Assembly (NCBI GenBank): GCA_944384745.1
Contig: CALWUO010000001.1
Coordinates: forward strand, 102,154-166,153
From: an uncultured Butyricicoccus sp.
GTDB taxonomy: Bacteria > Bacillota > Clostridia > Oscillospirales > Butyricicoccaceae
Direction: 5' to 3'
DNA length: 64,000 nt
Of the stretch, positions 51,183 through 60,726 are shown piece by piece. Both the position numbers and the translations under genes were made by a program. The notes beneath the pieces were generated by a model. It had not been told where the DNA came from, searched no databases, and worked only from the letters and a program-made list of their open reading frames with translations. Every line of letters starts with the position of its first letter. Within the stretch, counting starts at the first letter, position 1.

Positions 51183-53399
51183 ATGGCAAGAAAAACTGAA
51201 AAAAATTCTGAGATTATAAAACCATTAGAACCAACTGTACAGCCTATTACAGATACACTTAGAAAAAATTATATGCCTTATGCAATGAGTGTAATTGTAT
51301 CACGTGCTATTCCAGAAATAGATGGTTTTAAACCCTCTCACAGAAAATTACTATATACAATGTATAAAATGGGACTTTTAAACGGCACTCGTAAAAAGTC
51401 AGCTAATATAGTAGGTCAAACCATGAAGTTAAACCCTCATGGTGACCAAGCTATTTATGAAACTATGGTGCGTTTAACCCGTGGTAATGAGGCACTTTTA
51501 ACCCCTTTTGTTGACTCAAAGGGCAATTTTGGCAAAGTTTATTCACGTGATATGGCTTATGCTGCCTCACGCTATACCGAAGCTAAACTTGACACAATTT
51601 GCACAGAGCTTTTTAAAGATATAGATGCTGATGCCGTTGATTTTGTAGATAATTATGATGGGGAAATGAAAGAGCCAGTTTTACTACCAACAACATTTCC
51701 TAATATCTTAGTTTCTGCTAATACTGGTATTGCAGTAGGTATGGCGTCTAGTTTCTGTGGTTTTAACTTGCATGAAGTTTGTAAAACCGCTATTGAATAT
51801 ATTAAAAAACCTGAGCATGATATTTTATCAACACTTCCTGCACCAGATTTCCCAACAGGTGGCGAAATAATTTTTGATGAAAATGAAATGCGTAAAATTT
51901 ACGAAACTGGTAGAGGTTCATTTAAAGTTCGTGCGTGTTGGAATTATATTAAAAAAGAAAATATAATTGAAATAACTGAAATCCCTTATACAACAACTAT
52001 TGAAGCGATAATTGATAAAATTGCTGAACTGGTTAAGGGCGGTAAAATCAGAGAAATTGCAGATATTCGTGATGAAACAGATTTAAGCGGTTTAAAAATA
52101 GCCATAGATTTAAAACGTGGCACAGATGCTGATAAACTTATGGACAGACTGTTTAAATTAACCCCTCTTATGGACTCATGTTCATGTAACTTTAATGTGC
52201 TTATAAGCGGTATGCCTAAAGTATTGGGAATAGGTGGAATACTTGAAGAATGGACTGCTTGGAGAACTGAAAGCATAAGAAGAAAAGTTTATTTTGACCT
52301 TAATAAGAAAAAGGATAAAATGCATTTGCTTTTAGGTCTTAGAAAAATCTTACTTGATATAGATAGGGCGATTAAGATTATCCGTGATACTGAACTTGAT
52401 AGTGATGTTGTACCAAATCTTATAAGCGGGTTTGAAATTGACCAAATTCAAGCCGAATATATCGCAGAAATTCGCCTAAGAAATATAAACAAAGAATATA
52501 TTTTAAAGCGTACTAAAGAAGTTGATGAGTTACAAAAAGAGATTGAAAAGTTAGAGGGTATTTTGCAAAGCAAAACAAAACAGCGTAATATTATTATTAA
52601 AGAGCTTGAAAACGTTATAAAAAAATATCCTGCTGAACGTCACTCTAAAATTATTTATGCTGATGAAGTCAAGGAATTTGACGCAGATGAACATATTGAA
52701 GATTATAATGTGTTGTTATTCCTAACAGAGCAAGGTTATTTTAAAAAGATTACTCCTGCATCATGGCGTATGTCTAGTGAACATAAGTTAAAAGATGGAG
52801 ATAAAGTCGCTTGGCAAACTGAGGCAACAAATAAACAAGAGATTATTTTTATGACAAATCAGCAACAAGCCTATAAAGCAAGACTTTATGATTTTGAGGA
52901 TAGCAAAGCATCTGTACTTGGTGATTATTTACCTCAAAAGTTGGGTATGGACGAGGGAGAAGTGCCTATATTTGCATTTTTACCTATTGATTATAAAAGT
53001 ACAATGGTTATTGTTTTTGAAAATGGTAAAGTTGCAAGATTTTCTCTTGAATCATTTGAAACTAAAACAAATAGGCGTAGACTTACAGGTGCATATTCAG
53101 ATAAATCACCAGTTGTTGAATTTTTTGCACCTGTAAACGATGAAACAGAGATAACAATTTTTGGAACATCTTCACAGGGTATACGAGCATTAACAATAAA
53201 TGCAGGTATGCTTGATATAAAATCAACACGTTCCACACAAGGTGTACAAGTTATGACATTAAGAGGTAAACATACAATTACAAATGCGACTTTAACACCT
53301 GATTTAAATGAACCAGAACGCTATAAAGCAAAGAATATACCAGCACTTGGTGCAGTATTAAAAGATGAAGATTTACCAGAACAACAGATGACATTATAA
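51183..53399 (+). CDS. Divergent type IIA topoisomerase A subunit (GyrA/ParC-like)
   Basis: The DNA cleavage subunit, 738 residues. The N-terminal block MPYAMSVIVSRAIPEIDGFKPSHRKLL leads to the winged helix with NPHGDQAIYE (84-93) and the catalytic Tyr131 in ASRYTEAKL. The tower and coiled coil (about 380-480) follow, and a shortened beta-propeller C-terminal domain (about 500-720) without a clear GyrA-box, so it looks more like ParC. In E. coli GyrA numbering, position 83 (Ser) is Gln89 here and position 87 (Asp) is Glu93; changes at these sites are known to lower quinolone binding. It is co-transcribed with the B subunit (AAAGGTAGAG before the ATG) and ends at a bidirectional terminator. 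Confidence 0.9.
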   Translation: MARKTEKNSEIIKPLEPTVQPITDTLRKNYMPYAMSVIVSRAIPEIDGFKPSHRKLLYTMYKMGLLNGTRKKSANIVGQTMKLNPHGDQAIYETMVRLTRGNEALLTPFVDSKGNFGKVYSRDMAYAASRYTEAKLDTICTELFKDIDADAVDFVDNYDGEMKEPVLLPTTFPNILVSANTGIAVGMASSFCGFNLHEVCKTAIEYIKKPEHDILSTLPAPDFPTGGEIIFDENEMRKIYETGRGSFKVRACWNYIKKENIIEITEIPYTTTIEAIIDKIAELVKGGKIREIADIRDETDLSGLKIAIDLKRGTDADKLMDRLFKLTPLMDSCSCNFNVLISGMPKVLGIGGILEEWTAWRTESIRRKVYFDLNKKKDKMHLLLGLRKILLDIDRAIKIIRDTELDSDVVPNLISGFEIDQIQAEYIAEIRLRNINKEYILKRTKEVDELQKEIEKLEGILQSKTKQRNIIIKELENVIKKYPAERHSKIIYADEVKEFDADEHIEDYNVLLFLTEQGYFKKITPASWRMSSEHKLKDGDKVAWQTEATNKQEIIFMTNQQQAYKARLYDFEDSKASVLGDYLPQKLGMDEGEVPIFAFLPIDYKSTMVIVFENGKVARFSLESFETKTNRRRLTGAYSDKSPVVEFFAPVNDETEITIFGTSSQGIRALTINAGMLDIKSTRSTQGVQVMTLRGKHTITNATLTPDLNEPERYKAKNIPALGAVLKDEDLPEQQMTL

Positions 53400-53402
53400 A
53401 AA

Positions 53403-53449
53403 AAGACCTTGGGACTAGATTTTTTAATCCCGAGGTCTTAAAATTTTTT
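53403..53449 (+). terminator. Bidirectional terminator, topoisomerase A / dapB
   Basis: A 12-bp stem AAGACCTTGGGA (53403-53414) with TCCCGAGGTCTT (53428-53439), one wobble, has A and T runs on the two sides. It serves the + strand topoisomerase genes and the - strand dapB. Confidence 0.85.
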
Positions 53450-54209
53450 ACTTTGCAGCGATTACATGACTCATATCATAAAGACCAGCTTTAGTCTGCT
53501 CTGCTAAAAAAGCAGCCGCATCAACTGCACCTACTGCAAACACTTCACGAGAAAGGGCAGTGTGTTTTAGCTCTATGATTTCATCTCGACCGGCAAACAT
53601 AACAGTATGTTCACCGACTATTGTTCCGCCACGTACAGCATGAATACCTATTTCATTATGTGGACGTTTTTCACGTCTTTCATGACGGTCATAAGTGTAT
53701 TCTGCTTTATATGGCAGTGCCTCTGCAACCGCATCAGCAAGCATTAAGGCTGTGCCGCTTGGTGCATCTAACTTTTGATTGTGATGTTTTTCAATGATTT
53801 CAACATCATAGCCATCACCCAAAACAGAACCACATTTACGCAGTAAATCCATAAGTAGGTTAATACCAACAGACATATTTCCTGAGCGGAAAACAGGAAT
53901 TTGAGTGGCAGCCGCACCTATTTGTGCGAGTTGTTCAGGGGAATGACCAGTTGTACAGATTACAACAGGGGTTTTATTTGCAATACAATATTTTAGCAGA
54001 TTGTCAGTGCAAGATACATTGGAAAAGTCAATAACTACATCTGCACCGCCAGTGTATTCCATTGGGTCGGCATAAACTGGAAAATCAGCAAGTTTTGCAG
54101 TATTAACATCAAAACCAGCTACAATTTTCATGTTTTCTTTTTTTTCACAGATATCAGTAATAGCTCGACCCATTCGACCATTGCAACCAGAAAGTGCAAT
54201 TTTCAGCAT
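53448..54209 (-). CDS. dapB: 4-hydroxy-tetrahydrodipicolinate reductase
   Basis: Reduces the DapA product to tetrahydrodipicolinate in diaminopimelate/lysine synthesis. It has 253 residues. The NAD(P) motif is GCNGRMGRAI at about 8-17. The substrate loop has EIIEKHHNQKLDAPSGTA, with the catalytic His-His and Lys of the family, and HAVRGGTIVGEHTV follows. The start is the ATG at 54207-54209 with GGAG upstream. It is the last gene of the asd-dapA-dapB operon, 45 bases after dapA. Confidence 0.97.
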   Translation of the reverse strand: MLKIALSGCNGRMGRAITDICEKKENMKIVAGFDVNTAKLADFPVYADPMEYTGGADVVIDFSNVSCTDNLLKYCIANKTPVVICTTGHSPEQLAQIGAAATQIPVFRSGNMSVGINLLMDLLRKCGSVLGDGYDVEIIEKHHNQKLDAPSGTALMLADAVAEALPYKAEYTYDRHERREKRPHNEIGIHAVRGGTIVGEHTVMFAGRDEIIELKHTALSREVFAVGAVDAAAFLAEQTKAGLYDMSHVIAAK

Positions 54210-54254
54210 TTTTATAAATCTCCTTTTGACACTCGTTTCATATCTTATTTATTT

Positions 54255-55142
54255 TTAGATTTCGCAACCCATTTGACCGAGTGCGGCACGTATACGGGCA
54301 GTATGTTCTTCAGTTGGCTCAACAAGAGGTAAACGGAGTTTACCAACATTCCAACCTAAAATCTGCATAGCCTTTTTAACTGGAATTGGGTTTACTTCAC
54401 AGAATAGTGAATTAGCAAGTTCCAAATAATCAAGTTGCATTTTAGCAGCTTTATCAAACTTGCCATCAAAACATAATTGGCAAATATCATGAACAGCTTG
54501 TGGAGCTACATTAGAAAGCACAGAGATTACACCCTTGCCGCCCATAGAAATTAAAGGCACAATCTGGTCATCATTGCCAGACCAAACATTTAGTTCATCG
54601 CCACAAAGTGCCATAGTTTCAGCGATTAAAGAGAAATTGCCGCTTGCTTCTTTAACACCATTTATATATGGGTGCTTGGAAAGCTCTTTATAAGTATTAG
54701 CTGTAAAACTAACACCTGTGCGACTTGGAACGCTGTAAAGTATAACTGGAATTTCACAATCAGCGATAGCATTAAAGTGTGCAATAAGTCCAGCTTGAGT
54801 GGTTTTGTTATAATAAGGAGTTACTGAAAGCACAGCGTCAGCACCGCTTGCTTTAGCACTTTTAGTCAGCTTAATAGCGGTTTTAGTGTCGTTAGAACCC
54901 GCACCAGCGATAACAGGCACACGACCTGCAACATGTTTACAGCAGAAATCCACAATTTCTTCATGTTCATCTTCTGGGCATGTTGGGGACTCGCCAGTTG
55001 TACCCATAACTATAATAGCGTCTGTGCCATGCTCAATTTGATGGTCAATAATTTTGCCGAATTCCTCGTAATTTACTGTTTCATCATCAATAAATGGGGT
55101 AACGATTGCAACACCAGCACCTGTAAAGATAGGCTTCTTCAT
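54255..55142 (-). CDS. dapA: 4-hydroxy-tetrahydrodipicolinate synthase
   Basis: Condenses aspartate semialdehyde with pyruvate, the first step of the lysine branch. It has 295 residues. Visible sites are MGTTGESPT, SVTPYYNKT (with the catalytic Tyr) and the Schiff-base Lys in NGVKEASGN at about residue 165. The start is the ATG ending at 55142 with GGAGGG seven bases upstream; a longer reading frame to 55184 overlaps asd and adds no family sequence. It lies 19 bases after asd in the same operon. Confidence 0.97.
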   Translation of the reverse strand: MKKPIFTGAGVAIVTPFIDDETVNYEEFGKIIDHQIEHGTDAIIVMGTTGESPTCPEDEHEEIVDFCCKHVAGRVPVIAGAGSNDTKTAIKLTKSAKASGADAVLSVTPYYNKTTQAGLIAHFNAIADCEIPVILYSVPSRTGVSFTANTYKELSKHPYINGVKEASGNFSLIAETMALCGDELNVWSGNDDQIVPLISMGGKGVISVLSNVAPQAVHDICQLCFDGKFDKAAKMQLDYLELANSLFCEVNPIPVKKAMQILGWNVGKLRLPLVEPTEEHTARIRAALGQMGCEI

Positions 55143-55161
55143 AAATAACCCTCCAAAAAAG

Positions 55162-56241
55162 TTAGTCCATGTAACCCTTAGCACATAAAAGCTCTGCCAT
55201 TAGCACTGCACCGCCAGCAGCACCACGCAGTGTATTATGAGATAGACTTACGAATTTATAATCATACACGCTATCCTCACGCAGACGACCGATAGAAACA
55301 CCCATGCCGCCTTCTAAATCACGGTCAAGACGGCTTTGAGGACGGTTTTCTTCCTCGAAATATGTGAGGAAATGCTTTGGAGCACTTGGCAAATTCATTT
55401 CCTGAGCTGTGCCAGAGAAATTATTCCAACGGGAAATGATTTCTTCCTTGCTTGCCTTGTTTTTCAGTTTCATAAATACAGCCGCCATATGACCATCAGA
55501 AACTGGAACACGTAGACATTGAGCTGTGATTTTAGGGCTAGTTGCATGTTCAATGTGGTCACCTGCAACATGTCCCCAAACTTTCATTGGTTCTTTTTCG
55601 CTCTTTTCCTCTTCACCACCGATGTATGGAATTACATTATCAATGATTTCAGGCATGGTTTCAAAGGTTTTACCAGCACCAGAAATTGCTTGATATGTAC
55701 AAACAGCAACTTCTTCAACGCCTAAATCCCAAATAGCAGTTAATGCTGGAACATATGACTGAATGGAACAGTTTGATTTAACCGCAATAAAACCACGCTT
55801 TGTGCCAAGACGCTTTTTTTGAGCAGCTATAATATCAGTGTGATTAGCATTGATTTCTGGGATAATCATTGGTACATCAGGTGTCATGCGGTTAGCTGAG
55901 TTATTAGAGCATACAGGACACTCAAGTTTAGCATAACGTTCTTCAAGTGCTTTGATTTCGTCTTTTTTCATATCAACTGCACAGAAAACAAAATCAACCA
56001 TAGAAGCAATTTGTTCTGCATCAGCAGTTGCATCAAAAAGCACCATATCACGATATTTTTCTGGCATGTCAACTTTCATTTTCCATCTGTTTTCACAAGC
56101 CTCAGCATAGGTTTTACCTTTATTTCTACCACTTGCAGCAAGAACAACCACATTAAACCATGGGTGATTTTCAAGCAGCAGGGAAAAACGCTGACCTACC
56201 ATACCAGTAGCACCGATAATACCAACTTTGTACTGTTTCAT
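55162..56241 (-). CDS. asd: Aspartate-semialdehyde dehydrogenase, archaeal/fungal type
   Basis: Makes aspartate semialdehyde, the branch point between lysine and threonine. It has 359 residues. The nucleotide motif is GIIGATGMVGQRF, and the catalytic Cys lies in VKSNCSIQSYVPAL, the form typical of the archaeal/fungal branch of the family rather than the E. coli or Bacillus type. The second active-site region has SDGHMAAV (His). The start is the ATG ending at 56241, with GGAGGA upstream. It leads the asd-dapA-dapB operon and is preceded by a lysine riboswitch with a terminator, so lysine should repress it. Confidence 0.96.
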   Translation of the reverse strand: MKQYKVGIIGATGMVGQRFSLLLENHPWFNVVVLAASGRNKGKTYAEACENRWKMKVDMPEKYRDMVLFDATADAEQIASMVDFVFCAVDMKKDEIKALEERYAKLECPVCSNNSANRMTPDVPMIIPEINANHTDIIAAQKKRLGTKRGFIAVKSNCSIQSYVPALTAIWDLGVEEVAVCTYQAISGAGKTFETMPEIIDNVIPYIGGEEEKSEKEPMKVWGHVAGDHIEHATSPKITAQCLRVPVSDGHMAAVFMKLKNKASKEEIISRWNNFSGTAQEMNLPSAPKHFLTYFEEENRPQSRLDRDLEGGMGVSIGRLREDSVYDYKFVSLSHNTLRGAAGGAVLMAELLCAKGYMD

Positions 56242-56312
56242 CTTTATAAAATCCTCCTCAATTTAGTGGAATAGTCAGAAATGGGCTATAACACTTATTT
56301 TATCTGTGTAAG

Positions 56313-56336
56313 AAAAAAACCGGTTGAAAAACCGGT
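56313..56336 (-). terminator. Intrinsic terminator of the lysine riboswitch
   Basis: On the minus strand ACCGGTT, loop TTTC, AACCGGT form a perfect 7-bp stem (56330-56336 with 56319-56325), followed by six T (56318-56313). The same ACCGGT occurs in the 3' part of the aptamer region (near 56393-56398), so an alternative pairing is possible. Confidence 0.88.
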
Positions 56337-56382
56337 ATAATCTATACTATAATGAAATGGATATATAAATTCCATTCATTTT

Positions 56383-56552
56383 GATAGCTCTCCACCGGTA
56401 AAGGTGACAGACTAGCAGATATTATCCGACCAATCCAGTGCGAACCTTTCGCAGTCAGGTTATCGCCTTCGGCGGATTTACCCTTTCTCGTTGGTTTAAC
56501 GGGACTGCGAATCCCTACCCAAACAATACTAATGAAAAACCGCACCTCTATC
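56383..56552 (-). promoter_or_regulatory. Lysine riboswitch (L box) aptamer
   Basis: Minus strand, just upstream of asd. The conserved L-box blocks are present in order: AGAGGTGC, AAGGG, CCGCCGAAGG, TGGTCGGATAATATCTGC, CTGTCACC and GGTGGAGAGCTATC. P1 pairs GATAG (56552-56548) with CTATC (56387-56383). A hairpin (56351-56380) and then the terminator (56313-56336) form the expression platform. By the known mechanism lysine binding favours the terminator and shuts off asd-dapA-dapB. Confidence 0.95.
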
Positions 56553-56578
56553 TAATACAATATTTAGCTTGCAAGATT

Positions 56579-56607
56579 ATTTTAGAGGAATAAAGTTATT
56601 TTGTCAA
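56579..56607 (-). promoter_or_regulatory. Promoter of the lysine riboswitch and asd-dapA-dapB
   Basis: On the minus strand TTGACA (56607-56602) and TAAAAT (56584-56579) are 17 bases apart. The start would be near 56572, about 20 bases before the P1 stem. Confidence 0.85.
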
Positions 56608-56631
56608 TATGTGAGTAAAAGGAGTTATGCT

Positions 56632-57990
56632 ATGAAGCGTATTTTTTGCAGTTTTTTTGCATTTATTGTCATTTGTTTAAGTTCATCAGCGTCAGCAGCT
56701 TATACAGATATTATCCGTGTGGGTTTGGCTTATGGCTCAACCGCTAAAGCAGTCGCAACAATTAAAAGTCAATCGGGTTTTAAACTTGGCTCTATGAACG
56801 GTTTAACATTTAATAGTACAACCACAACAAATGAAACAACACTTAATATAACATATGCAAATGGAATATATAATGTTACAAATTCTTCAGGGGAAAGTAT
56901 TTATACAGGTGAAAATGTAGCGACTGAAGCAATTTCGGGTACAACAAATTTTGATGGATATAATTATTATGGTGCATTTGGTTTTAATGCTGAAAGCTCA
57001 GGCAAACTTACAGTTATAAATTATGCCAATATCGAAAATTACATTAAAGGTGTTTTGCCTTATGAAATGAGTGCAAGCTGGCCTATTGAGGCTTTAAAAG
57101 CTCAAGCGGTTTGTGCAAGGTCATTTGTACTTGGAAATCTAAACAAACATAAATCATATGGCTTTGATGTATGCAATACAACAAATTGTCAGGTGTATCA
57201 CGGCACAGAAAGAGCCGATGTAAATTCGGATAGTGCAGTAGACCAGACAAAAGGTCAAATTTTAATGTATGATGGAAAACTTGCAGTAGGTTACTTTTTT
57301 TCATCTTCAGGCGGTGCAACTGAAAGTAATGAAAATGTTTGGGGCGGCACTCCTATACCATACCTTCGTGGTGTAGTTGATATATATGAAGATGCGTCAG
57401 CATCATCTAAAAATGTATGGAGTGTTACACTCACAGCAGAACAAATTGCAGATAAATTAAAATCGGCTGGTTATAGTATTGGTCAAGTTGCAGATGTTAA
57501 GGTTACAAAACGCACAGAGATGGATAATGTAAATCAGGTAACAGTGACTGATACAACAGGAAAAAGTGTTGTTATAGAAAATGATGATGTTAGAACAGTT
57601 TTTGGATTAAATAGTATTAGATATACAATAAATGGTGATAATTCATCAAATAATAATAATTCATCATCTAATGGAAGTACAGCTAATGCAGTTTATGTTA
57701 ATGGCTCTGGGGTTACAGATGGTTCATTTTATGCCATAGGTGCAGATGGTAGTAAAGCTTATATTGGTTCTGTAAATGGAAAAACAGTGCTTACTGGTTC
57801 TGGAACACAAAAAATTTCACTTGCAACAACTAAAACAATATCTAGTGATAGTTATGTGTTTTCTGGCACAGGCTGGGGACATAGTGTAGGCATGAGCCAA
57901 TATGGTGCAAGGTCTATGGCAAATATGGGATTTACTTATACTGATATACTTCAATTTTATTTTACAGGTGTTACAATATCTCAAATGTGA
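56632..57990 (+). CDS. SpoIID/LytB-domain protein
   Basis: A secreted peptidoglycan lytic transglycosylase or amidase enhancer, 452 residues. It has a signal peptide (1-23, ending ASA). The SpoIID domain has the catalytic Glu145 in [24 protein letters not shown], the SSGGATES motif, and near the C-terminus [17 protein letters not shown]. In sporulating species SpoIID degrades septal peptidoglycan during engulfment; SpoIID-like proteins also act in vegetative cells. Between the two halves of the domain (about 334-405) is an insert that starts Asn/Ser rich and continues with small beta-like repeats. The start is the ATG at 56632, eight bases after AAAGGAG. It is divergent from asd and 17 bases upstream of queA. 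Confidence 0.9.
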   Translation: MKRIFCSFFAFIVICLSSSASAAYTDIIRVGLAYGSTAKAVATIKSQSGFKLGSMNGLTFNSTTTTNETTLNITYANGIYNVTNSSGESIYTGENVATEAISGTTNFDGYNYYGAFGFNAESSGKLTVINYANIENYIKGVLPYEMSASWPIEALKAQAVCARSFVLGNLNKHKSYGFDVCNTTNCQVYHGTERADVNSDSAVDQTKGQILMYDGKLAVGYFFSSSGGATESNENVWGGTPIPYLRGVVDIYEDASASSKNVWSVTLTAEQIADKLKSAGYSIGQVADVKVTKRTEMDNVNQVTVTDTTGKSVVIENDDVRTVFGLNSIRYTINGDNSSNNNNSSSNGSTANAVYVNGSGVTDGSFYAIGADGSKAYIGSVNGKTVLTGSGTQKISLATTKTISSDSYVFSGTGWGHSVGMSQYGARSMANMGFTYTDILQFYFTGVTISQM

Positions 57991-58007
57991 TAAATAAAGG
58001 AGAAAAT

Positions 58008-59036
58008 ATGAAAAAAAGCGATTTTTATTTTGATTTACCTGAACACTTAATAGCACAACACCCGTTAGAAAAACGTGATAGTTCAAGGCTTTTAGTGCTT
58101 GACCGTAAAAGCGGTGATATAGAACATAAACATTTTACTGATGTTATTGATTATATGCAAGCAGGCGATTGTCTTGTTATGAATAATTCAAGAGTTATTC
58201 CTGCAAGACTTATGGGACAGGCAGAGGGCAGAACTACACCAATCGAGGTTTTATTGCTTACTGACCATGGCAATGGTTTATGGGAATGTTTAACCCGTCC
58301 AGGGCGAAAAACAAGAGAGGGTACAAAATTATCATTTGGTGATGGACTTTTAACAGCTACCGTTGAGTCAGTAAATCCAACAGATGGAAATAGAATGATT
58401 CGTTTTAAGTATGATGGTATCTTCTTAGAAATTCTCGATAAATTAGGCTCTATGCCACTTCCTCCATATATTCGTGAAAGATTGGACGACCCAGAACGTT
58501 ATCAAACAGTATATTCAAAAACTCCAGGTTCTGCGGCAGCTCCTACTGCTGGACTACATTTTACAAAAGAGCTTTTAAAGAAAATAGAAGATAAGGGAAT
58601 AAAACTTGCATTTGTAACATTACATGTTGGTTTGGGCACTTTCAGACCAGTAAAAGCCGATGAAATAACCGACCATATTATGCATTCTGAATGGTATACA
58701 ATGGACGAACAAACCGCACAAACTATAAATGATACCCGTAAAAATGGCGGTAAAATCTGGGCAGTAGGCACAACCGCAACCCGTACACTTGAAACAATAG
58801 CTGATGAAAACGGTTTTGTTGAGCCAAAATCAGGTTGGACTGATATTTTCATTTATCCAGGATATAAATTTAAAATTGTTGACCATCTTATAACTAATTT
58901 CCATTTGCCAGAGTCAACACTTATGATGCTTATTTCCGCATTCGCAACCCGTGAACAAGTTATGAATGCCTATAAACAAGCAGTTGATAATGAGTATAGA
59001 TTTTTCTCATTTGGAGACTCTATGATGCTTTATTAA
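58008..59036 (+). CDS. queA: S-adenosylmethionine:tRNA ribosyltransferase-isomerase
   Basis: Adds the cyclopentane unit to preQ1 in tRNA during queuosine synthesis. It has 342 residues. The N-terminus [26 protein letters not shown] is typical; [43 protein letters not shown] and the C-terminal [12 protein letters not shown] are all family motifs. The ATG at 58008 follows AAGGAGAA. It comes 17 bases after the SpoIID gene and is probably co-transcribed. tgt, its usual neighbour, is not within the window. Confidence 0.97.
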   Translation: MKKSDFYFDLPEHLIAQHPLEKRDSSRLLVLDRKSGDIEHKHFTDVIDYMQAGDCLVMNNSRVIPARLMGQAEGRTTPIEVLLLTDHGNGLWECLTRPGRKTREGTKLSFGDGLLTATVESVNPTDGNRMIRFKYDGIFLEILDKLGSMPLPPYIRERLDDPERYQTVYSKTPGSAAAPTAGLHFTKELLKKIEDKGIKLAFVTLHVGLGTFRPVKADEITDHIMHSEWYTMDEQTAQTINDTRKNGGKIWAVGTTATRTLETIADENGFVEPKSGWTDIFIYPGYKFKIVDHLITNFHLPESTLMMLISAFATREQVMNAYKQAVDNEYRFFSFGDSMMLY

Positions 59037-59042
59037 ACACAA

Positions 59043-59075
59043 AAGCCACAGTTTAATACTGTGGCTTAAATTTTT
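59043..59075 (+). terminator. Bidirectional terminator, queA / glpK
   Basis: A perfect 10-bp stem AAGCCACAGT (59043-59052) with ACTGTGGCTT (59058-59067) is followed by AAATTTTT, with an A run on the other side. It lies between two converging genes. Confidence 0.85.
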
Positions 59076-60561
59076 AGTTTTCTGCCCAGTGCATACTGCG
59101 ACTAACTGCTTTATCCCAACCATAAAGCAGTTTTTTTCTTGTATCAGTTTGCATTTTAGGTTTAAACACTTGGTCAACTTGCCAAAGTGCTTTAAGCTCA
59201 TTGGTATTTTTCCAAATGCCAACCGCAAGCCCTGCAAGGTATGCAGCACCTAAAGCTGTGGTTTCACGGATTTCAGGGCGATAAATATCGCAATTTGAAA
59301 TATCAGCCTGAAACTGCATTAAAAATGAATCTCTACTTGCACCGCCATCAACTTTTATTTTATCAAGTGGTTTTTCAAGCTCGTTTGTCATAGCTTTTAT
59401 TAAATCTTGACACTGATATACAATAGATTCTTGAGCAGCACGGATTATATGTTCTCTTGTTGTGCCACGGGTTAGACCTATTAAACAGCCTCTAGCGTAC
59501 ATATCCCAATGAGGTGCACCAAGGCCAGTAAAAGCGGGAACTAAATAAACTCCACCTGTATCCTTGACTTTAGAGGCATAATATTCTGCATCTCGGCTTT
59601 CACTAAAAAATCTAAGTTCATCTCTAAGCCACTGAATAACTGCACCGCCTACAAATACACTACCCTCAAGTGCATAACTTACTTTATCGCCTAACTGTAT
59701 AGCAATGGTAGTCAGCAGTCCATGAGTGCTATGTATTATTTTTTCACCTGTGTTCATAAGTAAAAAGCAACCTGTGCCATAAGTGTTTTTTACTTCACCA
59801 GTATCAAAACAGCTTTGACCAAATAAAGCCGCTTGTTGGTCACCTGCAATTCCAGCAATAGGTATTTCAGCTTTAGGCATGGACACCATTCCATAAATCA
59901 TACTAGATGGGCAAACTCTAGGAAGCATACTATCTGGAATATCAAGAGCATTAAGTAAAGTTTTATCCCAACACATATTATGTATATCATAGAGCATGGT
60001 TCGAGAGGCATTTGTAGCATCAGTCACATGAACTTGTCCGTTTGTAAGTTTCCATACAAGCCAACTATCAACTGTACCAAAAAGCAAATCGCCATTTTCT
60101 GCTTGTTTTCTTGCGTCAGGCACATTGTCCAAAATCCATTTTATTTTCGTAGCCGAAAAGTAGGCATCTGGTATAAGTCCAGTAGTTTTTCTTATATGCT
60201 CATCAAGTCCGTTTTCTATAAGATTATTTACAATGGGTGCAGTTCGTCTGCATTGCCACACAATAGCATTATATACAGGCATACCCGTGTGTTTATTCCA
60301 GACAATAGTTGTTTCACGCTGGTTTACAATGCCTATACCTGCAATATCATCTGCGGATATATCAGACGCAGCTATAACTTCCATCATAACTGCATACTGA
60401 GTGGAATAAATCTCCATTGGGCTTTGTTCAACCCAACCCTCTTTTGGAAAAATCTGTGTAACTTCCCTCTGAGCAGTTGCGATTATATTTTGATTGGTGT
60501 CAAAAAGTATAGCACGAGAGCTTGTTGTGCCTTGGTCAAGAGCGAGCAAATAGCGTTTCAT
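59074..60561 (-). CDS. glpK: Glycerol kinase
   Basis: Phosphorylates glycerol to glycerol-3-phosphate. It has 495 residues. The N-terminal ATP site [43 protein letters not shown] and the C-terminal [18 protein letters not shown] are FGGY/GlpK motifs. [18 protein letters not shown] is also typical. Facilitator glpF and dehydrogenase glpA/D are not nearby. The start ATG (60559-60561) has only a weak ribosome site, GAGAT on the minus strand. A promoter TTGACA-N18-TATTAT lies upstream. No CRE-like palindrome was confirmed. The long + strand reading frame opposite this gene is a shadow. Confidence 0.96.
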   Translation of the reverse strand: MKRYLLALDQGTTSSRAILFDTNQNIIATAQREVTQIFPKEGWVEQSPMEIYSTQYAVMMEVIAASDISADDIAGIGIVNQRETTIVWNKHTGMPVYNAIVWQCRRTAPIVNNLIENGLDEHIRKTTGLIPDAYFSATKIKWILDNVPDARKQAENGDLLFGTVDSWLVWKLTNGQVHVTDATNASRTMLYDIHNMCWDKTLLNALDIPDSMLPRVCPSSMIYGMVSMPKAEIPIAGIAGDQQAALFGQSCFDTGEVKNTYGTGCFLLMNTGEKIIHSTHGLLTTIAIQLGDKVSYALEGSVFVGGAVIQWLRDELRFFSESRDAEYYASKVKDTGGVYLVPAFTGLGAPHWDMYARGCLIGLTRGTTREHIIRAAQESIVYQCQDLIKAMTNELEKPLDKIKVDGGASRDSFLMQFQADISNCDIYRPEIRETTALGAAYLAGLAVGIWKNTNELKALWQVDQVFKPKMQTDTRKKLLYGWDKAVSRSMHWAEN

Positions 60562-60592
60562 ATCAAAATCTCATTTCTTCTGTATTTTAATC

Positions 60593-60622
60593 ATAATAAC
60601 GCTATTCATATTAACATGTCAA
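60593..60622 (-). promoter_or_regulatory. Promoter of glpK
   Basis: On the minus strand TTGACA (60622-60617) and TATTAT (60598-60593) are 18 bases apart, 32 bases before the start codon. Confidence 0.7.
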
Positions 60623-60637
60623 TAGAAGTATAGTTTG

Positions 60638-60666
60638 TTGCATTATAAATAAAAATATGATATCAT
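60638..60666 (+). promoter_or_regulatory. Possible promoter of trpS
   Basis: TTGCAT (60638-60643) and TATCAT (60661-60666) are 17 bases apart, with the trpS ATG 61 bases further on. The leader is too short for a T-box. Confidence 0.45.
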
Positions 60667-60726
60667 AATGAACAAGTATGGGTATGTCTATACATCAAAT
60701 TAAGATAAAAAAAGGAAGTAAAATAT

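Noticed and set aside
59980..60633. A 217-codon open frame on the + strand opposite glpK
   Set aside because: It is rich in Cys, Ser, Phe and Tyr, lacks a ribosome site and any family match, and lies antisense to a clear glycerol kinase.
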